A DNA stretch of 64,000 bases from Acanthamoeba sp. SK_2022b. Taxonomy: Eukaryota > Discosea > Longamoebia > Acanthamoebidae. This document shows, piece after piece, positions 22,765 to 33,220 of the stretch. Every line of letters starts with the position of its first letter. The stretch's first letter is position 1. The position numbers and the translations under genes are program-made. The stretch is taken from NCBI GenBank assembly GCA_027943245.1, contig JANDJZ010000048.1, positions 1-64,000 on the forward strand, written 5' to 3'. The notes beneath the pieces are model-generated. The model worked only from the letters and a program-made list of their open reading frames with translations, searched no databases and was not told the DNA's origin.

Positions 22765-24045
22765 ATGGATCGAGGAATGAAAAGGCAGCCAAAGCTGGAG
22801 ATCGTCAACATCACCAACGATTCTATGACGTTCATGCTCACAAAGACCGATACCAGTGTGGCGAATGCGCTGCGACGAGTGATGATTGCCGAGGTGCCGA
22901 CGATGGCCATTGACCTGGTGGAGGTGGAGAACAACACATCAGTGCTGCATGACGAATTCATCGCACACCGGCTGGGCCTTATCCCATTGCGCAGTTCTAA
23001 GGTCGATCGATTTAACTACACACGGGTACTCAATCACTTCACCATTCCTTCGTATCGCGGGGGGATGATTTATTTAATGGGCGTGATTCCTGGCAGGACT
23101 GCAACTGCTCGGACCGTTGTCCCGAGTGCTCGGTGGAGCTCACGCTCAACGTCGCCTGCAGAGACGAGAACGAGCTTGACGTCACAAGTAACGACCTGCG
23201 AAGGTATCTTGCATTTTCCATCGCTCTCGCTCTTCTCCCCTCTTGTGTTTTGAAGCTTGGCCTCTCGTGTGTAGTTTTGCTCCATCCCCGTGCCCTGCTC
23301 ACGATCCGGTTTTGTTTGCTCTGTGGCGCACAGCGATGACCCCGATGTGGTGCCGGTGGACTCCAGCCAGGACCTGGACAATCTGGAGCTGCAGCAGGAG
23401 AAGGGTGGAATCCTCATCGTGAAGCTGCGGCGAGGACAGGAGATCAAGCTCAAAGCCATCGCCAAGAAGGTTCGACACTGACACAGGGAAGACGCTCTCT
23501 CGGTCTTTCTATGCTGACGCGCTCATTGTATGCATGTAGGGTGTGGCCAAGGAGCACGCCAAGTGGTCACCATCCTGTGGCACCACCTACGCCTTCGAGC
23601 CCGACATCCGCATCAACAATGACGCCATGGACCTGCTCGATGAGCGTCAGAAGCAAGACTGGTACCGATCACCTTGCTCTTTGGCCCCAGCTTGACCAGC
23701 TCCTCACTCCGTTTTGCGACCTACTGCTTCATCCAACCAACGAACAGGGTGAACAGCTGCCCCACCAAAGTGTATCGCTACAGCGAGGACGAGCACACGG
23801 CGGATATCGAGGATGCGTCGAGGTGCACCTACTGCGATGAGTGTAAAAAGAAGGCCATACAGCTGGGCGTGCCCGATCTAGTGTCGGTCCGCCACAAGCA
23901 GGACCGCTTCCTCTTCACCGTGGAGACCACCGGCGCCCTGCGACCGGAGGAGGTCATGCGGAGCGCCCTCAAGATCCTCCAGGAGAAGCTCACCAACCTC
24001 CACTCCCACCTCGCCACTGAGCAGGACACGGGCGAGTTCCACTGA
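22765..24045 (+). CDS. POLR2C: RNA polymerase II subunit RPB3
   Basis: Several exons. The N-terminus has the alpha-subunit-type dimerisation fold: [36 protein letters not shown] and [14 protein letters not shown]. After a phase-0 intron comes the zinc-binding loop [17 protein letters not shown], with four Cys as in RPB3. Later exons give [34 protein letters not shown] and [20 protein letters not shown]3 pairs with RPB11 to nucleate Pol II assembly in the nucleus; the zinc loop distinguishes it from RPC40. The stop at 24045 leaves 317 bp to the convergent bL32m gene. Confidence 0.95.
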
Positions 24046-24362
24046 GCGCGAACCTCCTTGTGTTCATTCCTCCCCGCCACCTCCTCATTAATGAACGCTT
24101 GTGCAAAACAGCGATTGCTGCTGGACGTGCGCCAGGCGTCTCTTCAGCGGTAGACAGAGGTCCGCGATGACTATAGGTAGATGTTTCTGTTCAATTCCAA
24201 GGTGCGCAACAAAGAGTGCTTGCTCTGGGTCCATCTTGCCATATTGCGCTGGCCAGGACAGGTGGAGGAAACTAACGCTCTCTTGGCAATCATCAAGCAA
24301 ACCTTGCACTATGTACTGCCCATCCATCGCCTGTAGCCTCGGCCGTGGTGGACGCCATTCGT
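24046..24362. other. convergent 3' intergenic region (RPB3 / bL32m)
   Basis: This gap lies between two convergent stop codons and presumably holds both 3' UTRs. Open frames here are short and no protein or structural RNA was recognised. CpG frequency is modest but not absent. Confidence 0.4.
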
Positions 24363-24772
24363 TTAGCTGACCTTCCAGCCAGCGCAGTTCAAGCAGACGT
24401 GCTGCCGCAGCTTGGGCTGGCCGCACGCACGGCAGTCCTCAATGTGCGAAATGTTGCGACGCTCCTTGCCTGGGGCATGCCTCCTCTTCCGCGAGCGAGA
24501 GATGGAGGTCTTCTTCTTGGGGACGGCACAAGTGATCAGCCCGCTGTCGCCAACTCCAATAGCGCCGGGGGTCGGCAGGAACACGTCGCCAACGGCACGC
24601 CCGAACGATGAGCTGTAACGGAGGACTATCAGCTGAAATGCACAGACCGAATTCATAAATTGGGGGGGGGCTTCCGGAGAGATTTACAGACTACTTACCC
24701 AACAGCTGCGGGCATATTGCCCACTGGCAATCGGGGTGCGGTCAAGCGGCCAAGGTTTGTAAATCGTTGCAT
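24363..24772 (-). CDS. MRPL32: mitochondrial ribosomal protein bL32m
   Basis: Two exons, starting at an ATG read from 24772, with a phase-2 intron of about 86 bp that contains a C-run; about 107 residues. Exon 1 encodes a basic presequence-like start (MQRFTNLGRLTAPRLP), consistent with mitochondrial import. Exon 2 has the bL32 signature AVPKKKTSISRSRKRRHA, where bacterial L32 begins just after a processing point, then the zinc-binding CRACGQPKLRQHVCLNC (two CX2C pairs). It is a large-subunit protein near the peptidyl transferase region. The longer frame with MNSVCAF at its head runs into the intron and is not the start. It diverges from PSMG3 across a 1.7 kb CpG-poor block. Confidence 0.88.
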
Positions 24773-24882
24773 CTCCTTCGCTGCGCAAAAATGCAAACTG
24801 ATTTTATCAATTTTACTTTAATTCTTTTCCACCAAGAAAAGAATCGTTGGTTTGTGAAAATGTCTTTCCTTCTGTTTTATCG

Positions 24883-26340
24883 CCCAAGCACAACCTGCTA
24901 CAAATGCTCAACATACATCCAACCTACATAAGTTCTGTATCCATGGTTTCTGGCAGAAGTTGCACAAGACATCAAGGGATCCATTGGAAGAGCGACTTTC
25001 ATGTGCAAGGACCTGAATGCAATAGCCAGTCTCCATGAAGCCTACTGCTCCACTGCTATTCTTCCCTATGCTGTGGTCACCATACACAGGCAATCACCCC
25101 ATCCCAGTCTCTACACAAGAACAGCTCCAATGGTGGATACTGAGTGCCTGCATGCCACCAGTGTGCACAACTACTCTTTCCCACCTACATGCAGACCACA
25201 TGAAGAGCATGGACGTAGAGCACCTCAAACAGAATGGTGCAGTTCTAGGCGCCAAAGCAGAGGAACAGGAGAAGAGGAGCCTCCCTCTCTTGCACAGCAC
25301 AATCAACAGAGTGGCAAGCATGATAGAGTGCTGTTCCTGCTGGGTGGAGAGGTGAGGAGCAGACACTTTAGGCAAACAGTCAATGGAAGGAGCATTGGTC
25401 AAGATGTGGAACAGATCAGGAGGTTCACTGCAGTTGCTTGTAGAGGTGCTGTATCTGCCTGACACTTCTGCAAGATTTGTTAAATGCTTCAATGGGCTTT
25501 TAGCCCAGGCACAGGAATACTTGGAAGTGGTATGTTTGAGTGCAATCCAATTGCATATCCTCAGGCAGCCACTTTGTGCAAGTCTTGAGCTCATCCTGCC
25601 ATACTTAGCCCCACCTGGGACCACACTTGTGTTGGTGATGCATGAGTAGGGTTGACCATCCTCAAGATGCTGAATAAGTGGGCAATCCAGTTGGTTGACA
25701 GGGATGACTTGAAGTGTGCTGTAGTGCAGAGTGGTTGCCTCTGCCTCACAGCAATATGCCCATCCATATCACCATTGCCCAACCAGGCCCTGGTCCCTCC
25801 TCTACACTGCTTGACTTGCTGGACCTCCACACAACCATTGGCCCCAGTTCACCACCCACAGCTACGCCCACACCAGCTGCCCAATGTGCTGCCCCTTGAC
25901 CTTCTCATGGGTGTGCAGGCACACCAGGCACCACAGTATGGGCATACCACAGCATCCTATCTGGAGGTGTCTCCAGATCTGCTGACCACATGTGAGTGGA
26001 TCAACAAAGTCTTGGCCCAGATCAACAATCTGGAGCTCATCATACAGGACCTCTACCAGAACCCCATATTCAATCATGAGCCTCAAAACGCTCAGGGGCA
26101 AGCCAAGCTATGGTGTCAGATGTGACACCTCATCACCCACAGTCTAGGAATCCTCCATCAACGTTACAATGCACTCCTGTGTAAGGCCCAGACCATTGGT
26201 TCCTACCAACCCCCAAGAAGAGGGAGAGAAGAAAGACAGGAGGATAGAGGAAGCCAAAGAGGAGAAGAAGATGGCTGTGAGGATGACTACACCCACTTCT
26301 ACAACAACAAGAAGATCAGCGAGGAGAGCTACGCTCATGT
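24883..26340. pseudogene. CpG-depleted block with a decayed protein-coding remnant
   Basis: Only six CpG occur between 24883 and 26165, and none from 25252 to 25864. A plus-strand frame from 25035 to 25649 stays open except for one TGA at 25353-25355, which splits a stretch of about 200 codons (...CCSCWVER, stop, GADTLGKQSMEGALVK...). The stop would be CGA before CpG deamination. Similar protein-like text continues in a shifted frame (25652-26125, LNKWAIQLVDRDDLKCAV) and lies upstream in another frame (24960-25090). I could not identify the family. It may be a retroelement or viral remnant; no terminal repeats were recognised. Confidence 0.5.
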
Positions 26341-26525
26341 GAGTTGGAAGTGCTCAGTCCAGAGTGAGCAATGGAAGGCCAGAACCAGAGCCCATCTCCA
26401 GGCGAGGTTGAAGCAGCCAGAAGAGGCCCACCCAGCCAGCTGAATAGAGCAGCCGCAAAAACCTACAAAGAAAAACCCAAAAAAAAAAAAAAAAAACGAA
26501 CAAACAAAACACAAGCGCGGCGAAG

Positions 26526-27215
26526 ATGGAGGACGGAGACGTGATGCGAGCTATGATGGCGGCAGCCATGGCTGGCGCTGGCGGAGGCGTGACGGATATG
26601 TTTCCAGTGAAGACAAAGCAGTGGGTGCAGGTAGTGGGCGGACACTCCACCGATTTCGTGCTGTGCCTCTTTGCCAACTGCGTCTTTGTCATCGTTACCC
26701 AACTGGGCAAGATCGGCACCATGGTTCGCCCCTCTCACCTGTGTCCACTACTTTTGTTTTATTTACGATTCTTTGTCTTTTTTTAATGATGATAAAAAAA
26801 GATTCGCATCAGCAAGGACGAGGCAACTTCATCTAGTGAGGAAGGAGAGACCACGTTCACCGTCGACACGCTGCTGGGCAAGAGGTATGCCCTCCTTTCT
26901 CCTTCGTGGTGACCGCAGCGGGTGCCTGACCTCCCCATGCAGGGACGATCCGGCGCTGGTGGTGTGCGGACGACAGATTGTGGAGGACATTGCCCAGTAC
27001 TCCACACGACCGCTCGTGCTCTGCATCGCCCTCCAGGATAACAGGCACGACCACTCTCACCCCACCCACACCACCACCATCAACGTCTTCCTTTGTTTCG
27101 CTGACCTGAGGCGATACCCTCGGCACGTTTCAGTCGTCAGACGATTAGGGAAGTGGTGGAGGCCATCAAAGCGAACCGAGTGTGGGGCCAGAATACAGGA
27201 ATGAATGCAGTGTAG
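26526..27215 (+). CDS. PSMG3: proteasome assembly chaperone 3 (PAC3/PSMG3)
   Basis: Four exons (26526-26723, 26802-26884, 26943-27044, 27134-27215), 154 residues. Motifs follow PSMG3: FPVKTKQWVQVVGGHSTDFV, FVIVTQLGKIGTM, FTVDTLLGKRDDPALVV, TRPLVLCIALQDN and finally TIREVVEAIKANRVWG, matching the family's ALREVIRVCQVW end. PAC3 pairs with PAC4 and helps build the proteasome alpha ring in the cytosol. The last intron appears to use a GC donor (AACAG|GCACG), because no GT donor keeps the conserved C-terminus in frame. It converges on the Ser-rich gene at 27332. Confidence 0.82.
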
Positions 27216-27331
27216 TGTAGTGCACGCAGTCGTGCGTCCAAACAGGTTTGGTTGCCACACGAGCAACGTCATTGTGTGTGGTGTGTGGCGTGTAGTGTGC
27301 CGTATGAGAGAAATCCAGGTGCTGCTCCACT

Positions 27332-28174
27332 CTAACTCAGGGCAAGGTGTTGCTTGCGGTAGCCGCTGCTCATGGCAGCGTAGAGATGCATCGTGCCGGT
27401 TCGCTCGCGATCCGAGTCAGCCGCATCGCAGGAGACGGGCCCCTCCTCGCTTCCTCCTTGCTCGTTGCTCTTCGTGATTACCTCCACCTCGTCGTCCCTA
27501 TTCGTGATTACCTCCACTTCGTCGTCCCTCTTCTTGCTTGCCTCTCCCTTCCCTTTCTTCCAAAACAACAGCCTCGAGCCTCTCTTGAACAACATCCCCT
27601 TCTTCTCCTCCTTACTCTCCCCCTTTGTCGCGGAACCGTCCTTGGTGTGGTCCCGCATGTGGGCTGCCTCACGCTGGAGGCTGCGCTCGAGTTCGTTGGC
27701 GTCCATGATGCCGACGCTTCGCCGTCGAGGCAGGTCGGCACTGGAGCACTCGGCCGAAGGAGACTTGGACGACAAGGGGGGCGAAGTATCGAACGAAGAT
27801 GAAGATGAAGCAGGCGCCGACAGTGGAGACGGAGGGGTGCCAGAGGAGGATCCGCGAGGAGAAGTTGGAGAAAGATAGGAAGGTGAAGTGCTAGATGACG
27901 AAGATGTGGTTGAGGTTGAAGCAGAAACTAAGCTGGCCTGTTTTAGCCTGCGCTTCTGGAAAGAGTAATAGTCGTCATCTACATCTATTGAAACCGCCTT
28001 GGTTGCCTTTTCCCTCTCCAGCTCATACCGGGTAGCCGCGTCTAAGGATTTGCGCCAGCTTCTGTAGCCTGTTCGTTGGAGCCGTCTATTGATCTGTTCC
28101 TTCTGCTCGTCCCTCTGCACCCAGCCATCGTCCAACAGCGACACATCGTCATCCTCCACAGTTACCCGCTTCAT
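27332..28174 (-). CDS. Ser-rich protein of unknown function
   Basis: Single open frame of 280 residues from the first ATG (MKRVTVEDDDVSLL). An upstream GTG at 28249 extends the frame but is not needed. The N-terminal third looks structured and charged (INRRLQRTGYRSWRKSLD, YELEREKATKAVSIDVDDDY). The middle is a long Ser/Thr/Pro stretch, and a basic patch follows (LFKRGSRLLFWKKGKGE). A 10-residue unit RDDEVEVITN is repeated in tandem as RDDEVEVITK, reflecting a 30 bp duplication at about 27475-27535. No family was recognised. It converges with PSMG3 and lies downstream of ALADIN on the same strand. Confidence 0.6.
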   Translation of the reverse strand: MKRVTVEDDDVSLLDDGWVQRDEQKEQINRRLQRTGYRSWRKSLDAATRYELEREKATKAVSIDVDDDYYSFQKRRLKQASLVSASTSTTSSSSSTSPSYLSPTSPRGSSSGTPPSPLSAPASSSSSFDTSPPLSSKSPSAECSSADLPRRRSVGIMDANELERSLQREAAHMRDHTKDGSATKGESKEEKKGMLFKRGSRLLFWKKGKGEASKKRDDEVEVITNRDDEVEVITKSNEQGGSEEGPVSCDAADSDRERTGTMHLYAAMSSGYRKQHLALS

Positions 28175-28250
28175 GGTACACAAAATGTCTGAGATTTCTC
28201 CTTTTCTTATTTTGTCTGTGCGGGTGATCACCGCCGGAAAGGAGACCACG

Positions 28251-28496
28251 CCACCTGGCCCAACACCACACTCAACTTCACCACAAATTGTGCCACCACT
28301 GTTGAGGAGTCCACTGCCACTTGCTGGCCACTGCCTGGCTGTACTGACTCTTGGACTGACAAATTTGTAGCAGATTGTTTTTTAACCGTTTTTAACATTC
28401 ACGCTCCCTGGCTCCTCTGCCTCCTGGCAAGTCTCATTATGGAGTGCACCTTCCAGGTGTCACTCACCACAATTCACCTTGCCATGGAGCTGGCAG
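28251..28496. other. short CpG-poor stretch between ALADIN and the Ser-rich gene
   Basis: 28251-28386 has no CpG, and 28404-28495 is again free of it; two CpG separate them. The style (CA/TG-rich, lower GC) matches the larger CpG-depleted blocks. It lies immediately 5' of the Ser-rich gene. It may be a small fragment of the same kind of decayed insert. No gene is visible. Confidence 0.35.
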
Positions 28497-28596
28497 CGCT
28501 CTTCTCATAGAGCATGCCAAGCAAGCAGAAGACACAAAGCCAATTTATCTTGTCTCGCAGAAAATGGCTGAGCCTGGCTCTGGGGCGATTTGTCCC

Positions 28597-31566
28597 TTAC
28601 CACTTGTGTAGCTCCACACTGCTGACCGGTTGGAAGTAGACTGCCATGCAACGCACGGATTGGTAAGCGCAACAGACCAAAAGAAGAGTTAAGAACCAAG
28701 AAAGGAAAACCCATGCGTACGTGGATAGAACGAGACTTTGCCGTTGCGCCAGCACGTGGTGAGAAGGGCTCCACGAGGGAAACGATTGGCAAAGGTGACG
28801 ATGTCGGGCTTCTTCCCGTCCTTCGGCCCACGAATGAACCCCCTGCGCACACAAACAGGGAATACAACGGACTCAGCTATGTTTCTCCGCGGCCGGGGCA
28901 AACCTCCGGAGAAGACGATGAGGAAGCGGTACCTGGGAGTCAGCTGAAGGAAGGGCTGGAGACGGGTGGCAAAGAGGGCGATGACTTCGGTGCCCTCCTG
29001 ATCGCCAGAGAAGGTTACGGCGAGGCGCTCGCCGGTTCGATCCCACTCCAACGATCGGATGGGCCCGCCCACGTTCCGATCGCCGGCCAGCGGATAGGTC
29101 ACCTGGTATGGGCCCACCGTTTCACCTCGCACGTACTCGGCATCTGTGTGTGATTCGTGACATGATCATGACATGAGAGGCTAAAAAGCCGCAGGTGCTA
29201 CGTACAAGGAAAGGAGCTGGGTGTACCGATAAATGGAGGCTCCTTCCCGAAGCGAATTGCGTGAAGGGTGCTCTCCCCCACCTCGGAGACGAGAAGGTAT
29301 CGTCCATCCACGCTCCACGTTGCTGCCTGCAGTAGCGTAAGTTATTACCGTTAATATAATGTTTACGGTATTTGTTTAGTTGTTTTTTTAATTCAAAATG
29401 GGACACGCCTCAACCTAGTGGCTATTAGGGGAATAAGTACGAGGGGCGCACCTGACAAGGCTTTGAGAAGTTCCACTTCTGGATGCGCCACGTCTTCGTC
29501 TCGAAGATGAGAAACAGCGACGATCTGGATTGAGAGGAGGGGAGGGGATGAGTGCCACGCAAATCGCAACGTGGGATAAGGAGGGGGAGCAGTTTACGTG
29601 GTGGCGGCAAAGAGGTAGTGTCCACTGGGCGACCACTTGACGAGGTGAATGCCGGGACCGCCCCAGCGGGCGAGGGGAGTGCCCACGCCCAGTATCCGGT
29701 CCCAGATGACGACCGAGGAGTTGTAGGGCGAAGCGGATGCGAGAAACCTGCGTTGGTCACCCACATGCACCACACGTTGGTGTGAGCGCCTGAAGCCGGC
29801 TGTCATGGGGAGCTCGGCGTGCGGGATGAGATCGTACTGGCCATCGGGGCTCCAGGAGATGGAGGTCACGGGCCAGTGGCCGTCATACTGAAGGACCGCC
29901 GCCGTGGCCGTGTGCTTTTCGGTCGCTAGCGCATAGAGCGAGCTGCCGCCATGGCCATGAAGAAGACGTCACTCGTGCGTTAGCCCGGCCGTATCGGGTG
30001 GAGATAGCTGAAGCAGAGGTAAAAGGGTACCTCACGCCAGAAGAGTCTCGAGCGGTGGGCAGAGGCACTCGCCAGACGACCACGCCCGACCTGCGAGCGA
30101 TTTCAGCCGACTCTTTAATAGCAACATAAAAAGAGCGCGGGCACAGGTGTAGAGAAGAGGGGAGAAGCGTTACCCGCAGCCGACCGCCAGGACAGCGCCG
30201 GCTAGCGGCTGCCATTCAATCGACGTGATGCCCTTCTGTTGATCGTGCTTCAAGCATATGGGGCTCCATTCTGCCCACAGACACGACGAGGGAGGGGACG
30301 GTGAGAGGTGCGTGGTTAGCGAACTGCCAAGAACCAAAACTTGGGAGGGGTCGTCTACGCTGGGTGCTAAGGTCGTAGATGTTGATCGTGTCGTCGGCCC
30401 TGGCCACGGCAAATATCTGTCTGTATCGATGCCATGCGAAGGCTTTGATCGGCCGCTCGGCTGTTCAAACGATCGTGCAAGCAAGCGAGCAATGATCAGC
30501 GGCCCGGAAGTAAACATCAAAGCGAAGCGGGAGGGCGACGGTCAATGCGGGGGCACCTGCAAGGTGGTGGCTTGACTTGATAGAGGGTATATCCAGGCTG
30601 TCAAGTCCCGGAGTCTCGAACCGCTTGCGCTTCAACGTGCTACCCCACGGGAACATTCGCGAGAGGAGGCTTTCGTTGAGCTGCGCTCCGGTGGTGGGTT
30701 GCTTGAGTACAGCCTTCTTCTCCTTCTCGGTCTGGTGAACAAGAGGGATGACGATGTTCGGATACTTGACGCCCTGTGCATGACAAACGGAGACGTGCAA
30801 ATGTTGTCACAGGTGAGCGAAGCGCCTAGAGTTATGCAAAGGCAGGCGCTGGTACCTCAGCACTGATGTATCGGATCAAGCTCTCGCTGTCGTCTGGCCC
30901 TTTCATGGTCACTGGGCGGGAGTACGCGTCAGTCCTTCACGCCAATCGCGGTGCACAATACACAAAGTGACAGGCGTACACAAGTCGCTGTTGAGTTCGC
31001 ACAATGTGAGCTCTCCTTCTGGCAGCGCCTCCTGTGGCGGCTCCGGTGGGATGAGCTGTTGCACTGTACGCCCAAAGATGAGGATGGGTGAGGACGGTGT
31101 ATTGCTCGAGATTGAAACATGGGAAGACGCCACCTTTGAAGTTGATTGGGTATGGCGCAGGGTTCATGTGTTGCGCTTTTTCGTAGACCTGCCGCAAGGG
31201 CACTGGCACATTGTTGATGACTATGGAGATGGGAGTGCGATTGGGAAACGTGGGATAAAGAGCGGAGAGAATGGGTTCGGCCCTGCGTAGAGCCGTCTGA
31301 TCGAGCTTCAACTTGATAACGAACCTCCCATCCGTGACTCGCACCGTCTTCTCGCCCTGTGGAAGAGGAGCGGTGCCTACTTCTGCCTCATCAACGCTGG
31401 GGGCTTGCGCAGAGCCCGCCACTAATCGGTCTTCTGAATTTTCATCTTCGGTGATGAGGCGAATGGGACGCTTCTCGGTGGCTTTTCTGGAGGATCGGAG
31501 CTGCGAGCCACGAGGCGCAACAAGACTGGGCGTAGTAGCGACCTTGCCCTCCGCTGCAGCTCTCAT
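28597..31566 (-). CDS. AAAS: nucleoporin ALADIN, WD-repeat, with N-terminal extension
   Basis: Multi-exon gene. Exon 1 (31566 to about 31099) encodes some 156 residues not seen in animal ALADIN (RFVIKLKLDQTALRRAEPIL, then INNVPVPLRQVYEKAQ). A phase-0 intron then joins to LIPPEPPQEALPEGELTLCE, which matches the usual ALADIN start. WD-type strands follow: GITSIEWQPLAGAVLAVGCG, HLVKWSPSGHYLFAATT and LEWDRTGERLAVTFSGD. The end fits the family: FPRGALLTTCWRNGKVSFYP joins across the last intron to LYFQPVSSVELHKW. ALADIN sits in the nuclear pore, anchored by NDC1. The frame's upstream GTG was rejected in favour of ATG. An E2F-like site lies 40 bp upstream. Confidence 0.82.
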
Positions 31567-31603
31567 CTCGAGTTTTTGCACAACAACATGAAGGCTGGCA
31601 AAA

Positions 31604-31620
31604 AAATTGGCGCCAAAAAA
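31604..31620. promoter_or_regulatory. palindromic E2F-like site upstream of ALADIN
   Basis: TTGGCGCCAA flanked by A/T runs (read on either strand as TTTTTTGGCGCCAA) matches the E2F consensus in both directions. It is about 40 bp upstream of the ALADIN ATG and at the edge of a CpG-free block, whose boundary it marks. Confidence 0.4.
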
Positions 31621-32131
31621 GCTTCTTCTTTTCCTTCAGTTTTTTATTTTTTCTGAAGCTCAATACATCCATGTCACAATGCCTAGCAAGGCCTTGTGTG
31701 CTACAACAGTGCATGGGCCTGCTTGGCTGTCCTTCCAATGGCCCTGAAAGAGTGGATAAAAACCAATTTTCCAGCAGAAGCAGCACACTGAAGAGAAATA
31801 GTGCCATGGACACCAGCATGAACCAGCTCAATCACCTCAATGGGAGCTGAGTTTTCATGTGACTGGAAATGGATTTCACAGTGCACTTGTTGGTGCCATA
31901 GCTGGTGTTGCTGTGGATCTGTGGTAGAAGCTGCTTGAGTGGATTGTGCAGCTGAGAGAGAGAGAGAGAGAGAGCATGATTGGATGAGCGCTCATAGTGG
32001 ATGGTCTGCTTGATTGTGCCAAGAAGATAGATGAAGATGTGCTTGGCCATGAGGAAGTGCATACATGAATAAGGAACAAGTCCTGTTGAAGAGAACTCAG
32101 GAAGATGGAGGCCTCAACCAGCAAGGCTATT
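31613..32131. mobile_element. CpG-depleted block between ALADIN and the HPt gene
   Basis: One CpG (31989-31990) in 519 bp; 31613-31988 has none. It contains an (AG)n tract at about 31954-31974. No intact gene is present; short frames on both strands show no known motif. It fills the divergent gap between ALADIN and the HPt gene. Inferred to be an old, probably once-methylated insert. No terminal repeats or transposase recognised. Confidence 0.4.
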
Positions 32132-32381
32132 CGAAGTGGCCACAAAGCTACAATGTTCGCAACCTCGCCCAACCTCATTGGGCGTTTTCTCGTTCAGGAA
32201 ATCTAAGAGGAAAGCCATGTGTTATGTATCGTGTCGGGAGGAATCTGGGCACGAGTTACCTGATTTTTTCACGACCGTGACCATAGGTATTTCTGCACGT
32301 TGTCATAATCTGCACCCACCATCGCCACTACCATCCATCTCACTCCCGTTATTCTTGCTCTTGCTCGCCAAGCCTCGCAAG

Positions 32382-32738
32382 ATGTCGTTCCCTAGCGAAA
32401 AGTTCAACCTGGAGCAAATCCGTCAGATTTCTGAGGGCGATCACGAATTCGAAGATGACCTCATGGAATCATACAAGACTGAACTCCAGGAGCTGCTGGT
32501 CAAACTCGAGCCCGAAATGAAGCTGGGCAAGAACCACGCCGACTGTGTGCGACTCGCGCACGACATCAAAGGATCGAGTGCCAACGTGGGCGCCGAGGGA
32601 GTGCGAGAGGTGGGAAAGGTAATGGAGGAGCTGGCTCGCGATGGCAAGTACGATGAGGTCCTCGTGCTTCTCCCCAAGGTGCGGCAAGAGTTCGAGGAAT
32701 TCTGCAACATCTGGGACGACTACAAGCGAACCTGGTAA
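32382..32738 (+). CDS. stand-alone histidine-containing phosphotransfer (HPt) protein
   Basis: Single exon of 118 residues. The HPt signature is AHDIKGSSANVGAEGV, with the phosphorylatable His at residue 60, in a helical bundle: FNLEQIRQISEGDHEFEDDL before it and VREVGKVMEELARDGKYDEV after it. HPt proteins shuttle phosphate between hybrid histidine kinases and response regulators. Being a lone HPt domain, it should be a soluble cytosolic relay like YPD1 or RdeA. No kinase or regulator gene lies in the window, so its partners are unknown. The frame is open upstream, but this ATG precedes the domain directly. Confidence 0.87.
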   Translation: MSFPSEKFNLEQIRQISEGDHEFEDDLMESYKTELQELLVKLEPEMKLGKNHADCVRLAHDIKGSSANVGAEGVREVGKVMEELARDGKYDEVLVLLPKVRQEFEEFCNIWDDYKRTW

Positions 32739-33220
32739 CGATCGAGGGCCATCAAGGTAAAATGAGGAGGAACTTGGCCAGGGCGACTGATCGAAGACCA
32801 GAATGCAAAAGAAGGGAATCGACGAGGCTTTCGCGACAAACGCGATCCGCCTGCCGAACGAATGAAGGTTGTACTGCTTTTATTTAATCTGTTTTTTCTT
32901 TTATGTGCACACGTGAGGCGTAACCCGCCTCTGGCCTTCCTGAATCCTCCCCCATCGTCGATTGAGCGTGCATCTCGCCACCTGTGCGCCTCCTCCCCAT
33001 CCCTTCGGGCCAGCACCATCAACTCCATTCCGTTATCTCTCTTTTCGTTCTGCTTGCTGTGCAATTGCTGCTACATTCCCAGTTCTCCCGGCTGTATCTG
33101 GTGCTCGACGTGGGCCACCGTAACACCGCCCAGAACCAAACCAGTTAACTGTTTTGATTGGCCAATTAATTGTGTTTTATGAAACGTGTGCAACCAGGCT
33201 CACCCACGAATGACTGTGGT
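32739..33220. other. convergent intergenic region (HPt / MMAB)
   Basis: About 480 bp between two convergent stop codons. It has some CpG and several T-rich tracts (e.g. 32876-32902) that suit 3' UTRs. Short frames resemble no protein and no structured RNA was recognised. Confidence 0.4.

Noticed and set aside
28175..28249. Upstream extension of the Ser-rich gene
   Set aside because: The extension starts at GTG rather than ATG; the first ATG at 28174 gives a complete protein.
29030..29050. GGTTCGATCCC resembling a tRNA B box
   Set aside because: It lies in an ALADIN exon (EWDRTGERL on the minus strand), with no A box or cloverleaf around it.
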